A DNA stretch of 11,484 nucleotides from FEN-727 sp036508635. GTDB lineage: Bacteria > Actinomycetota > Geothermincolia > Fen-727 > Anoxymicrobiaceae. Position numbers and translations under genes: made by a program. Of this stretch, positions 1 through 7,900 are shown in pieces. The notes beneath the pieces were generated by a model, which was given only the letters and a program-made list of their open reading frames with translations, did not search any database and was not told the origin of the DNA. The stretch is from assembly GCA_036508635.1 (NCBI GenBank), contig DATCGY010000333.1, positions 1 to 11,484 of the forward strand, read 5' to 3'. The stretch's first letter is position 1. Each line of letters begins with the position of its first letter.

Positions 1-560
1 GCGTTCGGGTTCTGGATCAACAGCCAGGTCTCGAACCCGTACGCCGAGCAACCTTCGGGAAGATACCAGGTCGTGGAGGGAGATGTCACCCCGATCGAGG
101 AATGCCCATCCTGGTACCAGTAATAGTACGGATACTCCATATCGGGGTACTCCGGTGACTGCTCCGGGTAGGACCACGTCATCGTTCGGTCGGCGGCGAT
201 CTCTCCGCCCTCTACGCACTCGACCTTCGTCGAGAAGTCGGTCCGTCCCACTATTTCCTGGGGGTAGATCGTGGTCTCGCTCTCGGGCGCCAGCGATACG
301 ACCCCACCATCGGCCTTGCCATCCCTGGTCATGTACGTGAGATGCGCGTGTAGCCGGCTGTTGTTAGGGTTTTCAATGGTTATATAGGTTGAGAATCCCC
401 AGGCAGTTGACCCCTCCGCGAGGTACCAGGTGCTCGATGCCGCACCGCTCGCGATTGCCTTGCCGTTGGACGCGTGGGCGGCTGTCGCGGTGCCACATTG
501 CGCGATAAGTGTCAGTAGAACAGCGAGCATCGCAACCATTGCAGGAACTCTATTCCGCAT
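1..560 (-). CDS. Secreted WYLAEG-repeat protein, N-terminal part (runs off left edge)
   Basis: The reverse strand is open from an ATG at 560 to the window edge (186 codons), so the 3' end is missing. A purine-rich ribosome binding site (GAGGAGGAGAGGGAA) sits directly upstream and fixes the start. Residues 1-30 form a signal peptide (basic start, hydrophobic core, likely cleavage after AHA at 30), so the protein is exported. Two copies of the repeat family shared with the two large surface proteins of this window are visible, starting at W45 (WYLAEGSTAWGF) and W165 (WYLPEGCSAYGFETW). The first repeat is about 120 residues instead of the usual 101-107, because it carries a tyrosine/proline-rich insertion at about residues 137-158 that includes YYYWY. 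There is no propeller between the signal peptide and the repeats, unlike the other two genes. The function is unknown; a cell-surface or adhesive role is inference. C22 is not in a lipobox, so this is not an obvious lipoprotein. Confidence 0.88.
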   Translation of the reverse strand, partial: MRNRVPAMVAMLAVLLTLIAQCGTATAAHASNGKAIASGAASSTWYLAEGSTAWGFSTYITIENPNNSRLHAHLTYMTRDGKADGGVVSLAPESETTIYPQEIVGRTDFSTKVECVEGGEIAADRTMTWSYPEQSPEYPDMEYPYYYWYQDGHSSIGVTSPSTTWYLPEGCSAYGFETWLLIQNPN

Positions 561-844
561 TTCCCTCTCCTCCTCCTCTGCCCCACCGTGCTTCGTGCCC
601 ACGCATGACTTCGCGCATCCAGCACCCGTCGGCGGTGCGGCAGAAAACTCCAGGGTTGCCACTCTGAATTGCCTTCGGAGCAATAGTACGATACCGCGGT
701 AAGGACCTCCTTCTTTTCTCGAGCCGCACCCGGAACACCGACCAGTCCGCTTGAAATGTTTCCTGTCTGAAGAGGGGACGATATCGTGGCGCGCCGAATA
801 TTAAGATAGCCCAGTACGGTGCTCAGCGGTTAAGGGGGTCCAAA
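561..844. other. Divergent intergenic region
   Basis: These 284 bp separate the start of the minus-strand repeat protein from the start of the plus-strand ACT-domain gene and should hold promoters for both. I see no convincing paired -35/-10 boxes. TAAGAT at 802-807 is a possible -10 for the plus gene without a good -35. A small hairpin (668-672 pairing with 680-684) is capped on the plus strand by a C(TTCG)G tetraloop with one bulged A, and a pyrimidine-rich stretch follows at 708-719. A short reading frame on the minus strand here overlaps the real start and shows no recognisable protein features. Confidence 0.5.
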
Positions 845-1246
845 ATGGCGATGAATCGTGAAACGGTGTACAAGATCGACATAGAGGCCAGGTCCGGAGC
901 GCTGTATGAAGTTCTGGCCAGAACCGCCGAAGAAGATTCGAACGTCGTCTTCCTCGACACGTTCACAACCGGTGAAGGCAAGGGGACTCTGTACATCATC
1001 ACCGATAAGGCCGAGGTGATCGAGGACCTTGCGCGCGCCAGGGGCAGCGGAGTTGAAGAGTACGTCGGCTTCCTGTTTGGCGGGGAAGACAGGGTCGGCC
1101 TCGGCGCGGACGTGATCAGGCCACTTGCCGAGGCGGGGGTGAATATCGTTTTGAGCGCGGCGACGGTTGCTGGCGGTATATACAGCATGCTGATAATGGT
1201 CGAGCCGAACGACGCACAGGCGGCCGAAGAGGCTTGGGGACTGTAG
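845..1246 (+). CDS. Tandem ACT-domain protein
   Basis: This 133-aa cytoplasmic protein has no signal peptide or membrane segment. Two ACT-like beta-alpha-beta-beta-alpha-beta units can be traced: residues about 5-65 (VYKIDIEA strand, GALYEVLARTAEED helix, NVVFLDTF and GTLYIITD strands, EVIEDLARAR helix) and about 72-131 (YVGFLFG strand, GADVIRPLAEAGVN helix, IVLSAATV and IYSMLIMVE strands, AQAAEEAW helix). ACT domains usually bind amino acids or other small ligands and control enzymes or regulators. With no catalytic domain attached, this looks like a free-standing ligand-sensing module. The start is supported by AAGGGGGTC at 832-840, about 5 bp upstream. A small HTH gene follows 73 bp later on the same strand, probably in the same operon. 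The ligand and partner cannot be told from sequence; the fold call is from pattern only. Confidence 0.72.
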   Translation: MAMNRETVYKIDIEARSGALYEVLARTAEEDSNVVFLDTFTTGEGKGTLYIITDKAEVIEDLARARGSGVEEYVGFLFGGEDRVGLGADVIRPLAEAGVNIVLSAATVAGGIYSMLIMVEPNDAQAAEEAWGL

Positions 1247-1319
1247 CTGATCAAGTCCGGACAACCGGCGTGCAGTTCCAGGGAGGTTGAACATCAGGCA
1301 GGGCAATAAGGAGGCGACG

Positions 1320-1541
1320 ATGGCCGAGGAGTTGAAGCCAACCGATGAAGGCGCTACAGACTTCATGAACGACGAACAGCTCGCGAAATATCTGGGAATA
1401 GAACTCGAGAAGGTCCAGGAGCTCGCCGCCCAGGGCAAGATCCCCGTCCTGCGGTTCGGCGACGAGATGCGGTTTTCGAGAGCGGGCCTGATGGCGTGGG
1501 CGGTGGAGGCCGGTTTTGCCAGCCTCAAGCAGTCGATGTAG
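1320..1541 (+). CDS. Small excisionase/MerR-type helix-turn-helix protein
   Basis: This 73-aa protein is dominated by one winged-helix DNA-binding unit at residues about 16-62. The pattern MNDEQLAKYLGIELEKVQELAAQGKIPVLRFGDEMRF then SRAGLMAW (shown in two parts) matches the HTH_17/excisionase family: 'eva.yLgis...v..l...GkiPa.r.g...rf.r..l..W'. The chosen ATG (1320) has AAGGAGG six bases upstream. An upstream in-frame TTG at 1287 sits directly against a GGGAGG and would leave no usable spacing. No integrase or phage gene is nearby, so a chromosomal regulatory role is more likely than a recombination directionality factor. It follows the tandem ACT gene and precedes the tandem-repeat region upstream of the 848-aa surface protein, so either could be its partner or target; that link is inference. 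Confidence 0.78.
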   Translation: MAEELKPTDEGATDFMNDEQLAKYLGIELEKVQELAAQGKIPVLRFGDEMRFSRAGLMAWAVEAGFASLKQSM

Positions 1542-1766
1542 CCACACGCGGTTTTTCGCACTTCATTCAATAACGGCATCCGCAGCAAGGATCGCCAATA
1601 ACCATTCCATACCACAAGCGTATCTGCTGCTCCCTTTACGCGTTGTAGACCTTAGAGCAATTCGCTGCTCAAGCTTGTATGATTGTGATTACAGTCCAAG
1701 CTTGTATGATTGTGATTACAGTCGCATTACCCGCAGTCCGCGCCTGGAGGCCCTGGAGTCTTTTAG
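1542..1766. other. Intergenic region upstream of the 848-aa surface protein gene
   Basis: These 225 bp are more AT-rich than the flanking genes. They contain the 27-bp tandem repeat (1670-1723), listed separately, and the ribosome binding site of the next gene (CTGGAG, 1753-1758). No clear terminator follows the HTH gene; the T-run at 1552-1556 has only a three-base GCG/CGC flank. I saw no riboswitch or RNA gene. Confidence 0.5.
1670..1723. repeat. Perfect 27-bp direct tandem repeat, two copies (possible operator or promoter array)
   Basis: The unit CAAGCTTGTATGATTGTG + ATTACAGTC occurs exactly twice, head to tail, at 1670-1696 and 1697-1723, ending 43 bp before the ATG at 1767. Each unit holds TGTATGATTGTGATTACA, whose ends form inverted half-sites TGTA-N10-TACA. 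Each also holds TATGAT (1678-1683 and 1705-1710), one mismatch from the consensus -10 box, but neither has a good -35 at 16-18 bp. It could be a pair of binding sites for a dimeric regulator, a duplicated promoter core, or a simple tandem duplication. Confidence 0.85.
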
Positions 1767-4313
1767 ATGAAAACCCGCAAATGGTTGGCAGTCTGCTTTG
1801 GCGTATCGCTCTTTTTGCTCGTCTTGTCGCCCCTGGCTCTCGCCGGGGAACAGTCTCGGACCACGCAGGTGACATCCGACACCTGGCGCCTTTCACGCGC
1901 TGGCGGGTTCGGCGCGGCGGAATCGAATGGAGCCGTTGCATCGATTGTCCAGTTCAGCGGGAAGCTGTATGCCTCCGCCACCAATCTGGGCGGAGCGCAG
2001 CTCTGGGAAAAGAACGGCTCGAGTTGGGCACGAGTCCTCAACACTCCCAACTGGAGCGCTGACCCGGCGATACCGCGGATGAAGGTCTTCAAGAACAAGC
2101 TCTACATCGGTACCACGAATCTGACCGTCGGCTGCGGCCTGTGGCGCTACGACGGCTCGACCTGGACAAATACGCTCACCGATCTCACAGGTGGAGGAGG
2201 CAGGGGTTTCGGAGACAAATACAACCTGTCAGTCACCGCCATGGAGGAATACAACAACGATCTGTACGTGGCGACGACCAACTACGTCCTCGACAAGATC
2301 TCGCAGTACCAGCTCTATACCGAGGGTGTCCACGTTTACAAGCTGAGCGGAACAACCGACACCTGGTCGACCGTCAGCACGAGCAATCTCGACAACCGGT
2401 TCAACGCGGGCATCACATCTTTTGCGGCCTACAATGGCTATCTGTACGCGTGTACCGCGAGGTTCGACTATAAAAATCCCCAACTCAGCCTGGAGACGAT
2501 ATCGATCGATATCGTCTCGAAGGGCTGCCAGTTGCTGAGGTCTTCGGGCGGGAAGTTCTCGGTGGTCGCGAACAACGGTTTTACCGACACCAGGAACATC
2601 GCCGGCATGTGCATGAAGGTCTACGGCGGCAAGCTGTATATCGGCACGGCCAACGCCGACGTCCATCTTGTCTTCAATTACACCACCAACAGGTTGGACG
2701 ACCTCACCTACAAATCCAACGGCTTGTTCGTCTACAGCTACACGGGCAGCGGGACGCCCTCGGAGGTCGTGAAGAACGGGTTCGGAAGCAGCGATGACTT
2801 TGCGGCGGCGTGCATGGAGAATATAACGAGCGGTGGTAAAAAGCGCCTGTTGGTGGGCGCGCTCAACGCCAGTGGTCCGGGTAAGCTCGAGACATTTGAC
2901 GGCAGCTCCTGGAGCGCCGCCGCCATAGACGGGTTCGGCAACGCCAACAACTCCGGGATGATGTCGCTGGCGAGAGTCACCGAGGCCAGCCAGGACGTCG
3001 CGTACGTCGGCACGTCCAACTCCAAGCAGGGCTGCGAGGTCTGGAGTGGCACACCTTCGACGGCGGTGAACTGGTACCTGGCCGAGGGCTCGTCGGACTG
3101 GGGTTTCGATACTTACGTGACAATGGAGAACCCCAATTCGGAAGTGGTCACCGCGAAGGTCACCTATAACACCAAGAACGGCACGAAGACGAGACCTAAC
3201 ATCAAGCTGCCGGCTATGTCCCAGACGGTGATAAACCCGAGAAACGATATAGGCGAAGCCGACTTCTCCACGAGGGTGCGGTGCCTGGAGGAGAAGCCGA
3301 TAGCGGTCGACAGGCGCATGCTCTGGACCGGGCCGGGCGCGGCATCCCAGGAAGGACATGCCTCAGTCGGAGTCACGGCTCCCTCGCCCGTGTGGTATCT
3401 CGCGGAGGGTTCCTCGAACTGGGGATTCGAGACGTGGCTCCTCATCCAGAACCCGGGGACGAAGGCTGCAAGTTGCCAGGTCACATACATGATCGAAGGG
3501 ATCGGGCCTCAGACCGTCACCAAGACAGTGGCTGCCGGGTCGCGCGCGTCGTTCGACATGTCCAAGGACATCGGCGCCCACGATGCGTCCATCAAAGTCG
3601 TGGGGTCGCAGCCTGTCATCTGCGAGCGCGCCATGTACAGAAACAACAGGCGAGAGGGACATGACTCCATAGGCACTACGGGGCCGGCAAGGAATTACTA
3701 CCTGGCCGAGGGCACGACCGACTGGGGATTCACGACGTATGTGCTCGTTCAGAACCCGAACAGCTCGGATAATACGGTCAACATCACTTACATGACACCA
3801 ACGGGTCCCGTCAAACAAGACCCGTTGGTGGTGCCCGCCAACTCGAGAAAGACGATAAAGGTAAACGACTACGTACCGGGCAAAGACCTGTCTACGCGCG
3901 TCCAGGGCTCTCTGCCGCTCATAGCGGAGCGCGCGATGTACTGGGACAAGGGACTTGGCGAGGCGTGTCACGACTCTATCGGCATGAGCTCGCCACACAA
4001 GATCTTCTACCTGCCCGATGGTCAGACCCAGAACGGCTACGAAACGTGGACGCTTGTTCAGAACCCCAACCCGACCTCGGTCTCTATAGCCGTGACATAC
4101 CTTACTCCGACCGGTAAGGGAAACGCTACGGTCACTACGGTGATAGCGGGAAACTCCCGGCAGACGTTCAACATGGCCGACAAGATCCCCTCCGGCCGAG
4201 CCGCCGTCATGGTCAAGTGTAAGACCACAGGCAAAGGAATAATGGTCGAGCGCGCCATGTATTGGAATAACAGAGGTGCCGGTACTGACACGATAGGTGG
4301 CTACTCGGATTAG
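1767..4313 (+). CDS. Secreted propeller protein with four C-terminal WYLAEG repeats
   Basis: This 848-aa exported protein has a signal peptide at residues 1-26 (MKTRK, hydrophobic core, cleavage after ALA). Residues about 45-430 contain seven units around the motif 'gkLYigttN...G..lW...gssW' (GKLYASATN, NKLYIGTTN, NDLYVATTN, GYLYACTA, GKLYIGTAN, KRLLVGALN, VAYVGTSN), which fits a seven-bladed beta-propeller. Four copies of the WYLAEG module follow, starting at W436, W543, Y644 and F747. Each runs from 'WYLAEG...WGF.TY...QNPN' through a beta-rich middle to 'ERAMYW.n....DSIG'. The last repeat is the most diverged (FYLPDGQTQNGYETW). There is no transmembrane anchor or sortase motif at the C-terminus, so the repeats themselves may hold the protein at the wall; that is inference. 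The start has CTGGAG about 8 bp upstream. A second copy of its last 22 codons lies 145 bp downstream. Confidence 0.9.
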   Translation: MKTRKWLAVCFGVSLFLLVLSPLALAGEQSRTTQVTSDTWRLSRAGGFGAAESNGAVASIVQFSGKLYASATNLGGAQLWEKNGSSWARVLNTPNWSADPAIPRMKVFKNKLYIGTTNLTVGCGLWRYDGSTWTNTLTDLTGGGGRGFGDKYNLSVTAMEEYNNDLYVATTNYVLDKISQYQLYTEGVHVYKLSGTTDTWSTVSTSNLDNRFNAGITSFAAYNGYLYACTARFDYKNPQLSLETISIDIVSKGCQLLRSSGGKFSVVANNGFTDTRNIAGMCMKVYGGKLYIGTANADVHLVFNYTTNRLDDLTYKSNGLFVYSYTGSGTPSEVVKNGFGSSDDFAAACMENITSGGKKRLLVGALNASGPGKLETFDGSSWSAAAIDGFGNANNSGMMSLARVTEASQDVAYVGTSNSKQGCEVWSGTPSTAVNWYLAEGSSDWGFDTYVTMENPNSEVVTAKVTYNTKNGTKTRPNIKLPAMSQTVINPRNDIGEADFSTRVRCLEEKPIAVDRRMLWTGPGAASQEGHASVGVTAPSPVWYLAEGSSNWGFETWLLIQNPGTKAASCQVTYMIEGIGPQTVTKTVAAGSRASFDMSKDIGAHDASIKVVGSQPVICERAMYRNNRREGHDSIGTTGPARNYYLAEGTTDWGFTTYVLVQNPNSSDNTVNITYMTPTGPVKQDPLVVPANSRKTIKVNDYVPGKDLSTRVQGSLPLIAERAMYWDKGLGEACHDSIGMSSPHKIFYLPDGQTQNGYETWTLVQNPNPTSVSIAVTYLTPTGKGNATVTTVIAGNSRQTFNMADKIPSGRAAVMVKCKTTGKGIMVERAMYWNNRGAGTDTIGGYSD

Positions 4314-4383
4314 AGGCGCGCTTTGAGACCGAGACATGTAATACCTTTCCGAGCCCCACCACCAATGTGACGGCTTACGACTC

Positions 4384-4458
4384 ATGGCGGTTGAGCGCGC
4401 CATGTATTGGAACAACAGAGGTGCCGGTACTGACACGATAGGTGGGTTCTCAGACTAG
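4384..4458 (+). pseudogene. Displaced copy of the C-terminal codons of the 848-aa surface protein gene
   Basis: 4393-4458 aligns without gaps to 4248-4313, the last 22 codons including stop of the upstream gene, at a constant offset of 145 bp. I count 5 differences in 66 bases. Four are at third codon positions and silent; the other changes the Y of IGGYSD to F, giving IGGFSD. A local ATG at 4384 would give a 24-residue peptide (MAVERAMYWNNR...), but there is no ribosome binding site, so it is best read as a remnant. The mostly silent changes suggest both copies were under protein-level selection after they diverged, as expected if this is the tail of a deleted paralogue. Confidence 0.8.
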
Positions 4459-4468
4459 CTCCGCCTCC

Positions 4469-4492
4469 CCCGACATTCCTTATTGAGTCGGG
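4469..4492 (+). terminator. Possible weak terminator hairpin
   Basis: CCCGAC (4469-4474) can pair with GTCGGG (4487-4492) around a 12-nt AT-rich loop, just after the duplicated gene tail. The following bases are TCTCTCC rather than a run of T, so intrinsic termination is doubtful. Confidence 0.3.
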
Positions 4493-4519
4493 TCTCTCCA
4501 GGCCCGGCTAAATAATCAG

Positions 4520-4928
4520 GTGTTCTTCAGGAGAGCGATCAACGGCATCAACCGCATTACTTTGGTCGGTTACCTTTTTCAGGAAGTCGCCGGACAGCCT
4601 CACCGACTGGCACCGACGGTTCGCGGAGCTTTACGAGACGGTCTACGAGACCGGCTACGCCGCCGAGTATGCCACCAAGAGACCACTCGACGCGCTGCAC
4701 TATCTACCGGTCGGCGAGTCCATCGAGAACCATTCGATGGCCCTGCCCTCTGACCGTCTCGAGACCATCGCCGAGCGCTTCGACGATTTCGCCATCGGGG
4801 TATGCCAGTGCAGGCTGACAAAGGAGATCGTTGGTGAGGGCTGCGGGAGGTCGCTCGAAGTTTGTGCAGTGATGGGGCCGATCGCGAGCCGCACGGCGTG
4901 CTTAAGCCTCTATTTCGCGTCTCCGTAG
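4520..4928 (+). pseudogene. Frameshifted, truncated remnant of a 4Fe-4S cluster protein
   Basis: Two adjoining frames read as parts of one protein. From GTG 4520, one frame gives VFFRRAINGINRITLVGYLFQE. From about 4587, a second frame, shifted by one base, gives SPDSLTDWHRRFAELYETVY and continues through YLPVGESIENHSMALPSDRL and FAIGVCQCRL to GCGRSLEVCAVMG (about 4875). The CxC-x10-C-x6-C cysteine pattern, preceded by 'YLPVG..IE...MALPSDRLE', matches in my memory a family annotated as 4Fe-4S ferredoxin-like proteins. The second frame has an in-frame stop at 4509-4511 and no start codon where homology begins, so an indel near 4575-4587 (beside a run of five T) must have broken the gene. After about 4886 the recognisable sequence ends and the frame runs into the 3' end of the convergent minus-strand gene, stopping at 4926-4928. 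The C-terminal part is therefore missing. The family assignment is moderately sure; the broken state is clearer. Confidence 0.68.
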
Positions 4929-7900
4929 ATGGCGCGCTCGGCAACGACCGGAACGCTGCTCGTGACCTGTGTCGATACGTCCCACTTGCCGGGCACGGTC
5001 TGCCCGACGTTGAACGTCATCCTCGACTGCGCTCGGATCTGAACTTTCGGTCCTGCCACCTTTCCGGCTGCTGTCATGTAGTTGAGCTGTACGAGCGCTA
5101 TCGATGTCTGCGGGTTCTGGACCAGTATCCAGGTCTCAAAGCCCGAACCCGTACACCCCTCTGCCAGATACCAGTCAGTGGAAGCCCCGGACGCGCCTAT
5201 TGAATCGTGGGCCCACGTGCGGTTGTTACCGTACATCGCACGCTCGGCTATGACCGGACGGTTCGAATCGACTTTCGTAGAGATCTCCCAGGCACTCGGG
5301 ACCACATCCGCGACGTTGTATGTCTTGCGCGAATGAGCGGGAAGCGTCTCGGTGACGCCGGCCACGGTGCCCTCGGGAGTCATGTACGTAAGTGTGATAT
5401 CCGCCGTGCCTCCGCCCGGGTTCTGAACCAGTATCCAGGTCTCGAACCCGTTTCCGGTGCACCCTTCGGCCAGGTACCAGTGCTGCGCTCCGGCGGTGAC
5501 TCCTATGGAGTCGTGACCCCAGGTCCTGCTGCCCCCGTACATGGCGCGCTCGGCAATCACCGGCCTCGCGCTGTCGTTGCTGTGCACCTTTGTCGATATG
5601 GACCACTGGCCGGGGATGGTATCGGCCACATTGTAGCTTCTTCGAGAGTTGGCAGGGATGCTTACGTTGCGCGTGCTCACTGCGCCGCTCGGGAGCATGT
5701 AATCGAGCGTTACGCTCGTCGCGGCCGGATTTGGATTCTGAACCAGCACCCAGGTCTCGAAGCCCGTGCCCGTCGAGCCTTCGGCAAGGTACCAGTCGAG
5801 CGCCGGCGTTGTCGCCCCGATCGAATCGTGTCCCCAGGTCCTGTTGCTCCCATACATGGCGCGCTCCACCACAACGGGCTGGTCGCTCGTGACCTTGGTC
5901 GACACGTCCCACACCCCCGGCACCGTTCCAGCGACGTTGACAGATGTCCGGGACCTGGCGGGCACGGTTACCTCGGGTCCGGTAACCCTCCCCGAACCGG
6001 TCATATAATCGAGGTTGACGCTTGCGGCTGATGCGCCGGGATTCTGTATGAGCACCCACGTCTCGAAGCCCTGCCCCGTGCAACCTTCAGCGAGGTACCA
6101 CGTCGTTGAGGGTGTGGACACCCCGATGGAATCCGTCCCCCACGTCCGTGATGTTGCCTGAGTAATGACCTGGCCCAGCATGATGCTGCCATCGTCGCCT
6201 GCGATCCACACGTGCCCACCGTCAGGTGTCGTGACTCCCTCGATATCGTGCAGGCAACCGCTGGACAGTGCGGTCCACGTCTTACCGTCGAAGTACCGGA
6301 TAACGCCCGATTCTCCCGCCGCCAGCACGTGGTCGGAAGCAACGGCCGATACCGCTTTTAGACCAAGCGTGGTGCCGCTGTCCTGTGTGGTCCAGTTTAG
6401 CCCCCCACTGATGAAAAGGACTACACCGGCCGGGCCGACGGCCCAGACATGCGTCGCGTCTAGCGCGCTGACCGAGTTGAGTCCGTTGGTGGCGGTGTCG
6501 GCGTTCTTCCACATCGAGCCGTTGTAGAACAGGATGCTTTTGCCGGCGCCGACGGCCCAGACATGGTTAGCGTCAGCTGCGGACACACCGGTCAACCATT
6601 CGGTCGTACCCGAAGCCTGGCCTCCCCACGAAGTGCCATTGAAGAACCTCACCGCGCCGTTCGTACCTACCGCCCAAACGTGGTGAGCGTCCGAAGCCGT
6701 CACCGAGAAGAGCGCGTTTGTGGTTCCGCTGACCTGCTGCGACCAGGTGCCGCCGTTCCAGAACGATATCCTGCCGTTACCTCCGACCGCCCAGACGTGG
6801 TCGGGATCCAGGGCACATACCCCGTAATAAGGCCCGGCTGTGCCGCTATCCTGCTCGACCCAGTCATCCCCGGTGTAAGCGAGGATGTTGCCGCTCGCAC
6901 CGACGGCCCAGGCATGGTTCTGATCCGGGGCAGAGATGGAGCTGATGTCGAACATGGCGCCCTGTGACTGCTTGCTCCAGGCTCCGCCGTAGAAAAGGAG
7001 GACTCCGGCGGTGCCGGCCCCCCAGACGTGTGTCGAATCGAGCGCATAGACGCTGTAAAGGGTCTTGTCCGTGGGGCTGGCCTGATTTGCCCATGACGTC
7101 CCGTTGTAGAAGAGAACGGTCCCGGTAGAACCTACCGCCCAGACATGAGTCGCATCCAGAGCGCTCAGGTCAGTGAGCCAGTAGTCTTCACCGGTGAGCT
7201 GGGTCGTCCAGGAACTGCCGTTGTAGAAGAGAATGAAAAAGGAAAGCGCGTGGCCGACCTGACGGTACCCCTCCGCCCAGATGTGCGTGGAATCGACCGC
7301 CGAGACACCCGTGATCCAGCCTTCGCTTATGCCACTCGATTGAGTGGTCCAGCTCGCGCCGTTGTAGTACACTACCGCTCCGCTGAAACCGACGGCCCAC
7401 ACGTGCGAGGAGTCGCTCGCGCTGACCGAGAGGAGCGCCTGGCTCGTGCCGCTTGCCTGTGTGACCCAGCTGGTGCCATTGAAGAAGAGGACGGTTCCGC
7501 CCGCTCCAACCGCCCAGACGTGCGTCGCGTCGACAACGGTGATGCCGTTGAGCGCGTTCGACGTACCGCTGGACTGGGAGCTCCACGAAGTGCCGTTGTA
7601 AAAGAGGACCGTACCCGCGGACCCCACCGCCCAAACGTGCGTCGCATTGGCCGCCGCCACGTCGTTGAGGTCGTTCGTGGTCGGGTTCGCCTGGCGAGTC
7701 CAAACGGCTCCGTTGAAGAACATGATGGTTCCCGCACCGCCAACGGACCATACGTGAGCCGCGTCGGCCGAGGTCACAGCGTTCAGATCGTTGCCTTGGG
7801 GAAGCGGGTTCTGCCACGTCCAGTTGTAGCTATCCGCTGCCATCGCACTGCCAGGAGCCAGCGCGAAAGCTATCGCCAATAGCGACAAAACCATGACTAT

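Larger units (their letters stand above)
4314..4519. other. Gene-free stretch with 3'-end duplication and hairpin
   Basis: These 206 bp follow the stop of the 848-aa gene. They contain a displaced copy of that gene's last codons (4384-4458) and a possible hairpin (4469-4492). The 70 bp between the true stop and the copy show no recognisable similarity to the 848-aa gene. No intact gene is visible. Confidence 0.6.

Noticed and set aside
550..738. Small minus-strand gene upstream of the left surface gene
   Set aside because: It has no ATG-supported start, overlaps the real start at 560 in another frame, and its translation resembles no known family.
561..844. Riboswitch (for example c-di-GMP type) in the leader of the left surface gene
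   Set aside because: I could not find the conserved core of any riboswitch class I know. Only a small UUCG-capped hairpin is visible.
830..1615. Long minus-strand open frame (about 261 codons) opposite the ACT and HTH genes
   Set aside because: It overlaps two well-formed genes with ribosome binding sites and recognisable folds, and its own translation has no family pattern and no start site signal.
1670..1723. CRISPR-like repeat
   Set aside because: The two units are directly adjacent with no spacer, there are only two copies, and no cas gene is present.
2229..4436. Two long minus-strand open frames opposite the 848-aa surface gene
   Set aside because: They mirror the repeat coding on the plus strand. 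Their Arg/Val/His-rich translations are typical of antisense frames in GC-rich genes.
4888..4909. Terminator for the 1006-aa gene
   Set aside because: A GCAC/GTGC mini-hairpin with a three-base loop lies after the stop, but it is too short and no T-run follows on the minus strand.
5207..7882. Plus-strand open frames of 245-274 codons inside the 1006-aa surface gene
   Set aside because: They are antisense shadows of the repeated minus-strand gene; the periodic sequence comes from the propeller and WYLAEG repeats.
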